From Bryobacteraceae bacterium (GTDB taxonomy: Bacteria > Acidobacteriota > Terriglobia > Bryobacterales > Bryobacteraceae): a stretch of 5,505 nt of DNA. The stretch spans positions 1-5,505 of the forward strand of contig JASHQT010000473.1 in the NCBI GenBank assembly GCA_030039005.1, written 5' to 3'. Positions 1 to 5,505 of this stretch are shown here, one piece after another; within the stretch, counting starts at the first letter, position 1, and each line of letters starts with the position of its first letter. The notes beneath the pieces are model-generated. The model had not been told where the DNA came from. It did not search any database and saw only the letters and a program-made list of their open reading frames with translations. A program made the position numbers and the translations under genes.

Positions 1-306
1 AATCGCAAGGAGCGATGGCGGATCAAGAATGGCGGGGGTTTTACCGGCGGAGGCACACTGGCCACCGCTGGCAATCTCGTTTTTCATGGCGCGACAGCAT
101 ATAACGCGGAGACGGGCGAAAAGCTCTGGGACGGCAATATCGGCGGCCTTCCGGTGACACCCATCACCTACATGTTGGACGGCAAGCAGTACGTGACCTT
201 GCTAGGCCGTGTCTATCCTAACAATCGGCTATTTACTTTTGTACTGGACGGCAAGGAGCCGATGCCGCCGTTGCCTTCGACGGACACTGCATCCGCGCCG
301 AAATGA
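1..306 (+). CDS. PQQ-dependent dehydrogenase (quinoprotein), C-terminal end, 5' truncated by window
   Basis: The first 101 codons are open in frame 1 and end at TGA 304-306; the start lies left of the window. The segment is the closing part of an eight-bladed quinoprotein beta-propeller. It shows a GGGTLATAGNLVF strand, a tryptophan-docking motif (AYNAETGEKLW, about residues 33-43), and the characteristic final strand with PITYMLDGKQYVTLL. A proline-rich tail follows. Proteins with this ending are periplasmic alcohol or sugar dehydrogenases that use pyrroloquinoline quinone. The active site is outside the window, so substrate and cofactor status cannot be judged. The stretch between LVFHG and the docking motif looks about five residues shorter than I expect for the family, which may be a real short loop. 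It is followed after 9 nt by another quinoprotein, so it is probably the upstream gene of the same operon. The family call is firm; the substrate is unknown. Confidence 0.9.
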   Translation, partial: NRKERWRIKNGGGFTGGGTLATAGNLVFHGATAYNAETGEKLWDGNIGGLPVTPITYMLDGKQYVTLLGRVYPNNRLFTFVLDGKEPMPPLPSTDTASAPK

Positions 307-310
307 GCGT

Positions 311-315
311 GGTGA
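311..315 (+). promoter_or_regulatory. Shine-Dalgarno-like GGTGA that bears on the start of the next gene
   Basis: GGTGA lies in the 9-nt gap between the two quinoprotein genes. It touches the ATG at 316, so it cannot serve that codon. It sits 9 nt ahead of the in-frame ATG at 325, a good ribosome-binding distance. The same pentamer precedes the gene at 3133. This favours initiation at 325, which would shorten the protein by three residues (MIP removed). Inference from spacing only. Confidence 0.45.
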
Positions 316-2232
316 ATGATCCCAATGCTTAGAAATTTCATCTGGCTGAGTCTCCTTGCATGCTCCATGGGTCTCGCCCAGAACGGCGACTGGCCCATGT
401 ATGCACGCGACCTGGCGGGCACGCGTTATTCGCCACTCAAACAGATCAACGCGGACAATGTCGCAAAACTCGATCCGGTCTGGTCCTTCAAGATCGGCGG
501 TCATGGACCGGTGACTGAGGTGACGCCGATTGTCGTGGACGGAGTCATGTACCTTCCGGCCGGCAATCGCATCGTCGCGCTCACGGCGGACACGGGCCAA
601 GAGATCTGGAGCTACGACACTGGAGGACAGGCGCCCGAACGCGGGGTCGCCTATTGGCCCGGCGACAAGCAAAATCCACCGCGAATCCTGTTCCTCGACG
701 GTGGGAGTGTAATGTCGAGCGAAGTGGCCGAGGCAAAGAAAGGGGCGCCAGAGCGGATCCACAAGCTTATGGCGCTCAACGCGCACACTGGAAAGGTCGA
801 TCCCGGATTCGGAAACGAAGGCGCGGCGCGGATTGGCGTCGGCTATGCGGGAATTCCGACGGTGTTCAAGAACATGGTGCTTCTTGGCGCCGCGGTGACC
901 GAAAACCCCGTCGGACCGCCGGGCGACACCCGCGCCTATGACGCCCGTACCGGAGCCAAACTGTGGGAGTTTCATTCCGTTCCACAACCGGGAGAAATCG
1001 GGCACGAAACCTGGCTCGACGACGGCTGGAAGGGACGCTCTGGCGTCAATGTTTGGGGCTTCTACATGACGGTGGATGAAAAACGGGGGATTCTGTACAT
1101 GCCCTTCGGAGGCCCATCGGCGAACTACTACGGCGGCGATCGCAAGGGGGCAAACCTCTTTGGGAATTCCCTAGTCGCAGTGGATGCGTTCACTGGCAAG
1201 TATAAGTGGCACTTTCAAACCGTGCACCACGATCTATGGGACTCGGACCTACCGCCCGCGCCGGGATTGGTGGATATCGTCAAGGACGGCAAGAAAATTC
1301 CAGCCTTGGCGCTGGTTGGTAAGGCGGGTTGGATGTTCATCCTGAATCGCACCACTGGTAAACCGGTCTTCGGAGTCGAAGAACGTCCAGTGCCCGCCGG
1401 TAACGTGCCCGGAGAGTGGTATTCGCTGACGCAGCCGTTTCCAGTTAAGCCCGGTCCTCTGGCGCGTGTGAGCTTCAAACCCGAGGACATCGTCACTGCG
1501 GATGACACGACGCCAGAGCACGCCAAGGCCTGCCGCGAGCTTTACGTCAAATACGGCGGCTTTTACAACGCGGGTCCATACACTCCGTTTCTCTATCATG
1601 AAGACGGCGCTCCAGTGAAACTCACGATCCAGTTTCCGGGGATGACCGGCGGCGCCAACTGGGGCGGGACAGCGACCGATCCTGAATTGGGCTACGTTTT
1701 TGTTCAGACCCATGACAACGCCTTAACCGGCTGGATGGAGAAACTGCGGCCAGGTGCCTACTATGGCCGCGGAACGGAAGGATCGAGCCAGCCATACGAT
1801 CGCGGCGGCGTTGAGGGTCCGGGGCCGTACCATGGGTTCAGCGTCACAATGAAGAATTCCGAAGGACAAGCGATCGGTACGTGGCCTTGTCAGAAACCGC
1901 CATGGGCACGTCTGATCGCGGTGAATGCCAACACGGGCGACATCGCCTGGCAAGTGCCTTTGGGACTTGTCGAAGGGTTGCCAGCAGGCAAGCAGAATCT
2001 CGGAGCTGCCGGTAGCGCTGGGCCAATCGCAACAGCAGGAGGTCTCGTCTTCATTGGTGCGACCCTCGATAGCCGTTTTCGCGCTTTTGATGCGAAATCC
2101 GGTAAGGAACTATGGGTTGCGAAACTTGCGCACAACACCAACGCGGACCCGATCACTTATCTTGGAAAAGATGGCAAACAGTATGTCGCCATCGTGGCAA
2201 CGGATTCCGTCAATGTTTTCGCTCTACCCTAA
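316..2232 (+). CDS. Secreted PQQ-dependent dehydrogenase, membrane glucose dehydrogenase-like propeller
   Basis: This 638-residue quinoprotein probably oxidises a sugar or polyol in the periplasm using PQQ. A hydrophobic leader (about residues 5-21, ending GLAQ) indicates Sec export; LLAC at 13-16 could also be a weak lipobox. Tryptophan-docking motifs end at W98, W217, W298, W545 and W600. The active-site segment VHHDLWDSD (303-311) closely matches membrane glucose dehydrogenase, whose catalytic aspartate lies in this motif; D309 is the best candidate. K336 in GKAGWMFILNR matches the PQQ-contacting lysine. E196-N197 matches the Asp-Asn metal-site pair with Glu for Asp. GGANWGG (445-451) is a further family block. 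There is no vicinal Cys-Cys, as in glucose dehydrogenases. The N-terminal five-helix membrane domain of E. coli Gcd is absent, so the enzyme cannot reach quinone directly and a soluble acceptor is expected. The cytochrome encoded next, overlapping its end by 20 nt, fits that role. The start may be 325. The substrate is not determinable. Confidence 0.93.
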   Translation: MIPMLRNFIWLSLLACSMGLAQNGDWPMYARDLAGTRYSPLKQINADNVAKLDPVWSFKIGGHGPVTEVTPIVVDGVMYLPAGNRIVALTADTGQEIWSYDTGGQAPERGVAYWPGDKQNPPRILFLDGGSVMSSEVAEAKKGAPERIHKLMALNAHTGKVDPGFGNEGAARIGVGYAGIPTVFKNMVLLGAAVTENPVGPPGDTRAYDARTGAKLWEFHSVPQPGEIGHETWLDDGWKGRSGVNVWGFYMTVDEKRGILYMPFGGPSANYYGGDRKGANLFGNSLVAVDAFTGKYKWHFQTVHHDLWDSDLPPAPGLVDIVKDGKKIPALALVGKAGWMFILNRTTGKPVFGVEERPVPAGNVPGEWYSLTQPFPVKPGPLARVSFKPEDIVTADDTTPEHAKACRELYVKYGGFYNAGPYTPFLYHEDGAPVKLTIQFPGMTGGANWGGTATDPELGYVFVQTHDNALTGWMEKLRPGAYYGRGTEGSSQPYDRGGVEGPGPYHGFSVTMKNSEGQAIGTWPCQKPPWARLIAVNANTGDIAWQVPLGLVEGLPAGKQNLGAAGSAGPIATAGGLVFIGATLDSRFRAFDAKSGKELWVAKLAHNTNADPITYLGKDGKQYVAIVATDSVNVFALP

Positions 2233-3136
2233 GAGCTTCGCGGCTTGGTTATTTTGCTTCGCTTTGCTTGCCCAGGCGCCGCCGGACGCAGGACCGGTAT
2301 CCAAAGACGCGCCTCAAGCCGGCCAGACCCCCGCTAGCCGCGACCGCGCCGATAACAACTTCGCCGGAAGCAGCTCCGGAACGTTCCCCACCCGTGCTCC
2401 GGGCGACAGAGCTTCGGTGGCGCGGGGCAAACTAGCTTATAAAACGAACTGCGAATATTGTCATGGCGAGGACGCGCGCGGCGGCGATAATGGCGGCCCC
2501 AATATCATCCGTTCCGACTATTTGATGAAGGACCGCGACGGCGAAGTCCTGCGCGCCTTTCTGCTCAATAAGACCGGCACAGGTCACAGCGGAATCCGTG
2601 AGGGCACATTGAAGTTCGACTTCAGCAAAGGCCAGGCTTCCGACATCGCGTCGTACATAACCGATATTGCCGCCTACATTCATGAGTTCAAACTTTCGAG
2701 CCGTGATCCCGGCCGCATGAGGCCGCCCACCATCGTGGTCGGAGATCCCAAGGCTGGTGAGAGCTTTTTCACCGCGCACTGTGCTTCTTGCCATTCGGCG
2801 ACGGGAGATTTGAAGGGTATCGCCACGCGTATAACAGACGCGCGTTCCCTGCAGCAAACTTGGCTCATGCCACGCATCTACGGCCGCGGTCCAAGCAATG
2901 TTCCGGCAACTGTGACCCTTGCCGGCGGTGAAACAATCGAAGGGCGCCTGATTAAGCTAGACGACTTCAACGTCACTCTTACTGATTCGAGCGGCAAGGT
3001 GTACAGCCTCGCGCGTGATGATGGCGTGCCGAACGTGGAAATCCACGATCCCATGGTTGGGCACAAGGAACTTCTGACCCTTTATACCGACGACGACATT
3101 CACAATGTCACAGCCTGGATGGTGACACTCAAATGA
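2213..3136 (+). CDS. Secreted two-haem c-type cytochrome with an insertion in the second domain
   Basis: This 307-residue protein is a probable electron acceptor for the flanking quinoproteins. I chose ATG 2213 because it gives a clean signal peptide: K7, a hydrophobic core (about 9-20) and an AQA cleavage site after A22. The open frame extends to 1925, but that part lies within the upstream gene in another frame and has no leader character. A Pro/Ala/Ser-rich linker (23-65) precedes cytochrome domain 1 with CEYCH (80-84), then domain 2 with CASCH (190-194). Domain 1 has no Met at the usual distal position, where TLK (132-134) stands. Domain 2 carries a beta-rich insert of roughly 50 residues (232-284: VTLAGGETIEGRL...FNVTLTDSSGKVYSL), followed by DPMVGH with M281 as candidate axial ligand and the closing helix DDDIHNVTAWMVTLK. 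I recall this architecture in acidobacterial cytochromes near quinoproteins. The gene overlaps its upstream neighbour by 20 nt and its downstream neighbour by 4 nt. Only a weak GGA stands ahead of the start, consistent with coupled translation. Confidence 0.88.
   Translation: MFSLYPKSFAAWLFCFALLAQAPPDAGPVSKDAPQAGQTPASRDRADNNFAGSSSGTFPTRAPGDRASVARGKLAYKTNCEYCHGEDARGGDNGGPNIIRSDYLMKDRDGEVLRAFLLNKTGTGHSGIREGTLKFDFSKGQASDIASYITDIAAYIHEFKLSSRDPGRMRPPTIVVGDPKAGESFFTAHCASCHSATGDLKGIATRITDARSLQQTWLMPRIYGRGPSNVPATVTLAGGETIEGRLIKLDDFNVTLTDSSGKVYSLARDDGVPNVEIHDPMVGHKELLTLYTDDDIHNVTAWMVTLK
3121..3125 (+). promoter_or_regulatory. Ribosome binding site GGTGA inside the cytochrome gene
   Basis: GGTGA lies 7 nt ahead of ATG 3133 and within the last codons of the cytochrome gene. 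Together with the ATGA overlap at 3133-3136 it supports the 3133 start and coupled re-initiation. It is the same pentamer as at 311-315. Confidence 0.5.
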
Positions 3137-4779
3137 GGTCATTATTCCTGCTGTTCTCAATTGCGGCTGTGCTGAGTGCACAAAGCCTCGATCCTTCCGA
3201 GATTCTGAAGCCGTTGGGATCGTCCTCCGACTGGTCCACCTACGGCGGCGACTATTCCGGCAGGCGCTTTAGTTTGCTCAAAGAAATTGACCGGTCGAAT
3301 GTCAAGAATCTCATTGAAGGCTGGAAGGTCAAGCTGATTGCCGGCACCAAGGATGCCACGGCGGGAAACAAGCTCGTGGTGGGGGGCGTGGGCAGACTGG
3401 AGTCTGGCGCACTAGCGAACATGAAGGGTTCGATCTTGGTGGTTGATGGAGTGCTGTATGTCTCAACGCCGGATAACGCCTGGGCCCTCGACGCGCGCGA
3501 CGGACACTCAATCTGGCACTTCGTTTGGAGGACTCGGGGCGGCACGCACATCGGCAACCGCGGCCTCGGCATGTGGCACAACCGGCTTTATCTGGAAACG
3601 CCGGACGACTTCCTGATTTGCCTGGATGCCAAGTCAGGCGCCGAAGTCTGGCATAAGGAAATGGCCGATTTCGATTTGCAGTATTTCTCAACGACCGCGC
3701 CCATCGTCGTCGGCAACCATGTGATCCTCGGAACGGGCAACGACCTTGACGAGCCTGGCTTCCTGCAGTCGTGGGATCCGGAGACTGGGAGACTACAGTG
3801 GAAGTTCTACGTGACGCCGATGAAAAAAGGCGACCCCGGGCTCAACACGTGGAGCGGCCTCGACGCCTCACGGCACGGTGGCGGCAATCCGTGGGTTTCC
3901 GGCAGCTATGATCCCGAAACGCATCTTTATATTTTCGGCACTGGGAATCCGTCACCGGCCTATACGACGGGCACTCGCGGCCCAGGGGACAACCTATATA
4001 CGTGTTCACTTGTTGCGTTGAATATCGAGACCGGGAAAATGGTTTGGTATTACCAGACATCGCCGCATGACACGCACGACTGGGATTCCACACAGACGCC
4101 GGTGCTCTTCGATGCCGAATACAACGGCGAAATGCGCAAGCTGGTTTTTCAGGCGACACGCAACGGATATAACTTCACTCTCGACCGGGTCACGGGCGAG
4201 CATTTAGTTACCGGCAAGTTCGGCGAGAGTGCCAACTGGGCGAAGGGCATCAATGAGAAAGGTCAGCCCGTCCGCGAGCCAGCCAAGGACTTCCACCGCG
4301 CAGGCGCGTTGGTTTCACCCGGCAATCAAGGCGAAACCAATTGGCCGCCCCAGGCCTTCAGCCCGCAGACCGGCCTCGTGTACGTTCCCGCCCAGGACAG
4401 CTACGCCATGTACTACTTGACCGAACTTGATCCTCGTGGCGCAATGGGCCTCGGCGGCAAGGAAGAAATCTCGTTAGGCTCGAGGCGTAGCTACATAGCC
4501 GCGATCGACTACAAAACCGGCAAAACAGTCTGGCGGCATGTGTATCCCACGCTGGGTGGCACGTTGGGTCCAGGCATGATGACAACGGCCGGTATGCTTT
4601 TATTTGCCGGCGATGTGGACGGGAACCTGGTTGCCTACGACGCAACCGACGGAACCCCGCTATGGCACGCCGAAATGGGCGCACTCGTATCCAACGCCCC
4701 GGAAACGTATTTGGTGGACGGGCATCAGTACGTGCTCGCGGCCGCGGGCGATACGCTTTACACCTTCAGGCTGCCCTAG
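3133..4779 (+). CDS. Secreted quinoprotein alcohol dehydrogenase-like protein, possibly cofactor-less ('acido-empty-quinoprotein' type)
   Basis: This 548-residue propeller resembles methanol/alcohol quinoprotein dehydrogenases. MRSLFLLFSIAAVLSAQ is a short signal peptide, so the product is periplasmic. Docking motifs end at W128, W173, W223, W305, W467 and W511. Judged by eye against methanol dehydrogenase, several active-site residues remain: R143 (NRG), W254, N272 (GTGNPSP, metal ligand), D318 (HDWDS, catalytic base) and R343 (ATRNG). Others are changed. The vicinal Cys-Cys pair is replaced around G137-T138, the PQQ-contact Glu near HEG becomes K98 (NMKGS), and the calcium-ligand Glu becomes D204 (GTGND). 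The only cysteines after the leader, C163 and C291, are not adjacent. I recall an NCBI family named 'acido-empty-quinoprotein group A' with this overall sequence, thought not to bind PQQ; membership needs a profile search. The retained residues leave open an active enzyme. It starts in the ATGA that ends the cytochrome gene and closes the operon. The quinoprotein fold is certain; activity is uncertain. Confidence 0.9.
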   Translation: MRSLFLLFSIAAVLSAQSLDPSEILKPLGSSSDWSTYGGDYSGRRFSLLKEIDRSNVKNLIEGWKVKLIAGTKDATAGNKLVVGGVGRLESGALANMKGSILVVDGVLYVSTPDNAWALDARDGHSIWHFVWRTRGGTHIGNRGLGMWHNRLYLETPDDFLICLDAKSGAEVWHKEMADFDLQYFSTTAPIVVGNHVILGTGNDLDEPGFLQSWDPETGRLQWKFYVTPMKKGDPGLNTWSGLDASRHGGGNPWVSGSYDPETHLYIFGTGNPSPAYTTGTRGPGDNLYTCSLVALNIETGKMVWYYQTSPHDTHDWDSTQTPVLFDAEYNGEMRKLVFQATRNGYNFTLDRVTGEHLVTGKFGESANWAKGINEKGQPVREPAKDFHRAGALVSPGNQGETNWPPQAFSPQTGLVYVPAQDSYAMYYLTELDPRGAMGLGGKEEISLGSRRSYIAAIDYKTGKTVWRHVYPTLGGTLGPGMMTTAGMLLFAGDVDGNLVAYDATDGTPLWHAEMGALVSNAPETYLVDGHQYVLAAAGDTLYTFRLP

Positions 4780-4930
4780 GACCTTAAACAATGCGGTCAT
4801 CAACACTCCTCGCTTCGGTAGTTTATATAGGCCAACAAGAAGTAAACGAGCTCCGAGCCCGACTAGGAGCTTGGTGAAAACACCGCCTGACTGTAGCCTC
4901 AAACATTTTACAAACGTCTTGTTGTTATGT
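4780..4930 (+). other. Intergenic stretch after the operon, no gene or clear terminator
   Basis: No supportable reading frame occurs here. Three weak hairpins are visible: GACC/GGTC at 4780-4798, AGCTCC/GGAGCT at 4849-4871 and GGTG-AAAA-CACC at 4873-4884. None has a U-run, so an intrinsic terminator is not supported. The A/T-richer part from about 4895 probably belongs to the left end of the transposon remnant that follows, but no terminal inverted repeat could be defined because the right end is missing. Confidence 0.5.
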
Positions 4931-5241
4931 GTGGACCCGGACGAAAAACAGGACGGGATGTTCAGCTACGTATCAGCGGATAGGCGCCTACCCTTGGATC
5001 ACCCGCTGCGCCTGATCCGCCCGTTGGTGGATCAGGTGCTCAAAGAGATGTCGCTACAGTTCGGCAAGCTCTACTCGGAGGTCGGACGGCCATCGATTGC
5101 GCCGGAGCAGTTTGCTGCGACTTTGCTGTTGCAGGTGTTCTCTCGATCCGCAGCGAGCGCCTCTTGGTGGAGCAACTGGATTACAATCTGCTGTTCCGGT
5201 GGTTCGTAGGCATGAGCATGGACCATACCGGGGTCTCGTAG
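4931..5241 (+). pseudogene. IS5-type (DUF772) transposase, N-terminal remnant with frameshift
   Basis: From GTG 4931 (or ATG 4958) the frame gives MFSYVSADRRLPLDHPLR, then IRPLVDQVL, LYSEVGRPSIAPEQ and LLLQVF. This is the conserved N-terminal DUF772 block of IS5-like transposases. At about 5141 the frame breaks. The expected continuation SIRSERLLVEQLDYNLLF, then RWFVGMSMD, is found in the next frame from 5143 and ends at TAG 5239-5241. Losing one base from the codon between TTC (5138-5140) and TCG (5143-5145) explains the break. Complete relatives are several hundred residues long and carry a DDE catalytic domain; nothing of that domain is visible. A faint, heavily mutated trace of the following 'F-S-x-N-R-E-R' segment may lie near 5260-5280. 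The element is therefore dead and truncated. It sits between the quinoprotein operon and a tRNA fragment, consistent with a plastic, repeatedly invaded region. Confidence 0.85.
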
Positions 5242-5478
5242 TAATTGGAATTGAACGCTTCCGCCAACGCGAAAGGGAACGGGAGCGCGACTTCTGCGAC
5301 ATGAAACCGGCGGCCCGCCTATGCCCTATACTATGCCCGGTCTGTGCACAGAGGCGTTGTGACGGATTGCTACACGGACGATCGAATTCGTTCGCAAACG
5401 GCTGAATGGTAAGAACCTGTAGCAACGGCTCATAACACCTATGCCCAGCGCTAAGTTATTGATTCTTCTTGTCCTCAC
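5242..5478 (+). other. Non-coding stretch between transposase remnant and tRNA fragment
   Basis: I see no gene here. An open frame through the region reads as an Arg/Glu-rich string (about 5257-5290) and then Cys/Arg-rich sequence, without start context or family resemblance. The left part may be decayed transposase sequence. The right part holds an inverted repeat (5367-5425) and the palindrome TGTGCACA (5343-5350). No integrase or promoter was recognised. Confidence 0.5.
5367..5425 (+). repeat. Inverted repeat TTGCTACA / TGTAGCAA flanking an imperfect palindrome
   Basis: TTGCTACA (5367-5374) and TGTAGCAA (5418-5425) are perfect 8-base inverted arms. Skipping C5375, two further pairs extend them (GG 5376-5377 with CC 5416-5417). 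Between the arms lies CGATCGAATTCGTTCG (5379-5394), a 16-base palindrome with one mismatched pair. The repeat ends 53 bases before the tRNA fragment, so integrase accessory sites are possible, but an 8-base repeat in non-coding DNA can also arise by chance. Confidence 0.4.
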
Positions 5479-5505
5479 GATTCGTAATCAGCAGGTCGCC
5501 GGTTC
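5479..5505 (+). other. 3' half of tRNA-Thr(CGT), probable integrase attachment site (att), cut by window end
   Basis: The sequence has the exact layout of a tRNA from the anticodon arm onward: loop TTCGTAA (5481-5487, anticodon CGT at 5483-5485), 3' anticodon stem TCAGC (5488-5492), five-base variable loop AGGTC (5493-5497), T-stem GCCGG (5498-5502) and the start of the T-loop, TTC. The expected 5' stem GCTGA is replaced by CACGA, which pairs at only two positions. No D-arm or acceptor 5' strand is present upstream. It is therefore a fragment and not a tRNA gene. Tyrosine recombinases often integrate at the anticodon loop of tRNA genes and leave such 3' copies at the far end of the element. 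With this orientation the intact tRNA-Thr and the integrase would be expected left of the window, and chromosomal flank to the right. Confidence 0.72.

Noticed and set aside
229..1005. Long minus-strand open frame opposite the quinoprotein genes
   Set aside because: It spans two clearly coding plus-strand genes, resembles no family and is the usual shadow of GC-rich coding sequence.
1216..1248. D-x-D (D309, D311) in the active-site motif as a lanthanide-enzyme signature
   Set aside because: As I recall them, glucose-dehydrogenase-type quinoproteins carry the same WDxD motif with calcium or magnesium, so the pair is not diagnostic here.
1925..2212. N-terminal extension of the cytochrome frame back to ATG 1925
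   Set aside because: It lies entirely inside the quinoprotein gene in another frame, shows no domain, and would bury the clear signal peptide that begins at 2213.
4849..4884. Hairpins AGCTCC/GGAGCT and GGTG/CACC as a terminator of the operon
   Set aside because: Stems are short (6 and 4 bp) and no run of T follows either of them.
5097..5405. Open frame with an Arg-Glu repeat as a small gene
   Set aside because: It begins out of frame inside the transposase remnant, has no ribosome binding site and no family resemblance; the R/E string comes from a short purine-rich tract.
5440..5505. Complete tRNA gene, or a tRNA interrupted by a group I intron
   Set aside because: The 33 bases before the anticodon have no D-arm or GG pair, and the anticodon stem does not close. 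I saw no sign of group I intron core elements upstream, so an att fragment is the simpler reading.

Overview
The window reads as a piece of an acidobacterial chromosome, most like the Solibacter/Bryobacter group. This is judged from moderately high GC, short signal peptides ending in 'LAQ' or 'SAQ', and close resemblance of the proteins to quinoprotein and cytochrome families I recall from Acidobacteria. No marker gene fixes the taxonomy, so it remains an inference.

Positions 1-4779 hold one tightly packed plus-strand operon that starts left of the window. It contains the C-terminal end of a PQQ-type quinoprotein (1-306), a complete glucose-dehydrogenase-like PQQ quinoprotein (316-2232), a secreted two-haem c-type cytochrome (2213-3136), and a second complete quinoprotein of the alcohol-dehydrogenase type (3133-4779). 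The junctions are a 9-nt gap, a 20-nt overlap and a 4-nt ATGA overlap, which suggests co-transcription and translational coupling. The three complete proteins have export signals. The likely scheme is a periplasmic oxidation module in which PQQ enzymes oxidise alcohols, aldoses or polyols and pass electrons to the cytochrome. The last quinoprotein keeps several PQQ-contact residues, but it has lost the vicinal cysteine pair and two acidic positions are altered. It may be a degenerate ('empty') quinoprotein.

Positions 4780-4930 hold no gene and no convincing terminator. Positions 4931-5241 are the N-terminal remnant of an IS5-type (DUF772) transposase, broken by a one-base frameshift and lacking its catalytic domain. 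Positions 5242-5478 contain no gene I can recognise, apart from a short inverted repeat.

The last 27 bases (5479-5505) match the 3' half of a tRNA-Thr with anticodon CGT, running from the anticodon loop to the T-loop. No 5' half precedes it. This is the usual footprint of an integrase attachment site. If so, the quinoprotein operon lies inside a tRNA-integrated genomic island whose edge is at the right end of the window.
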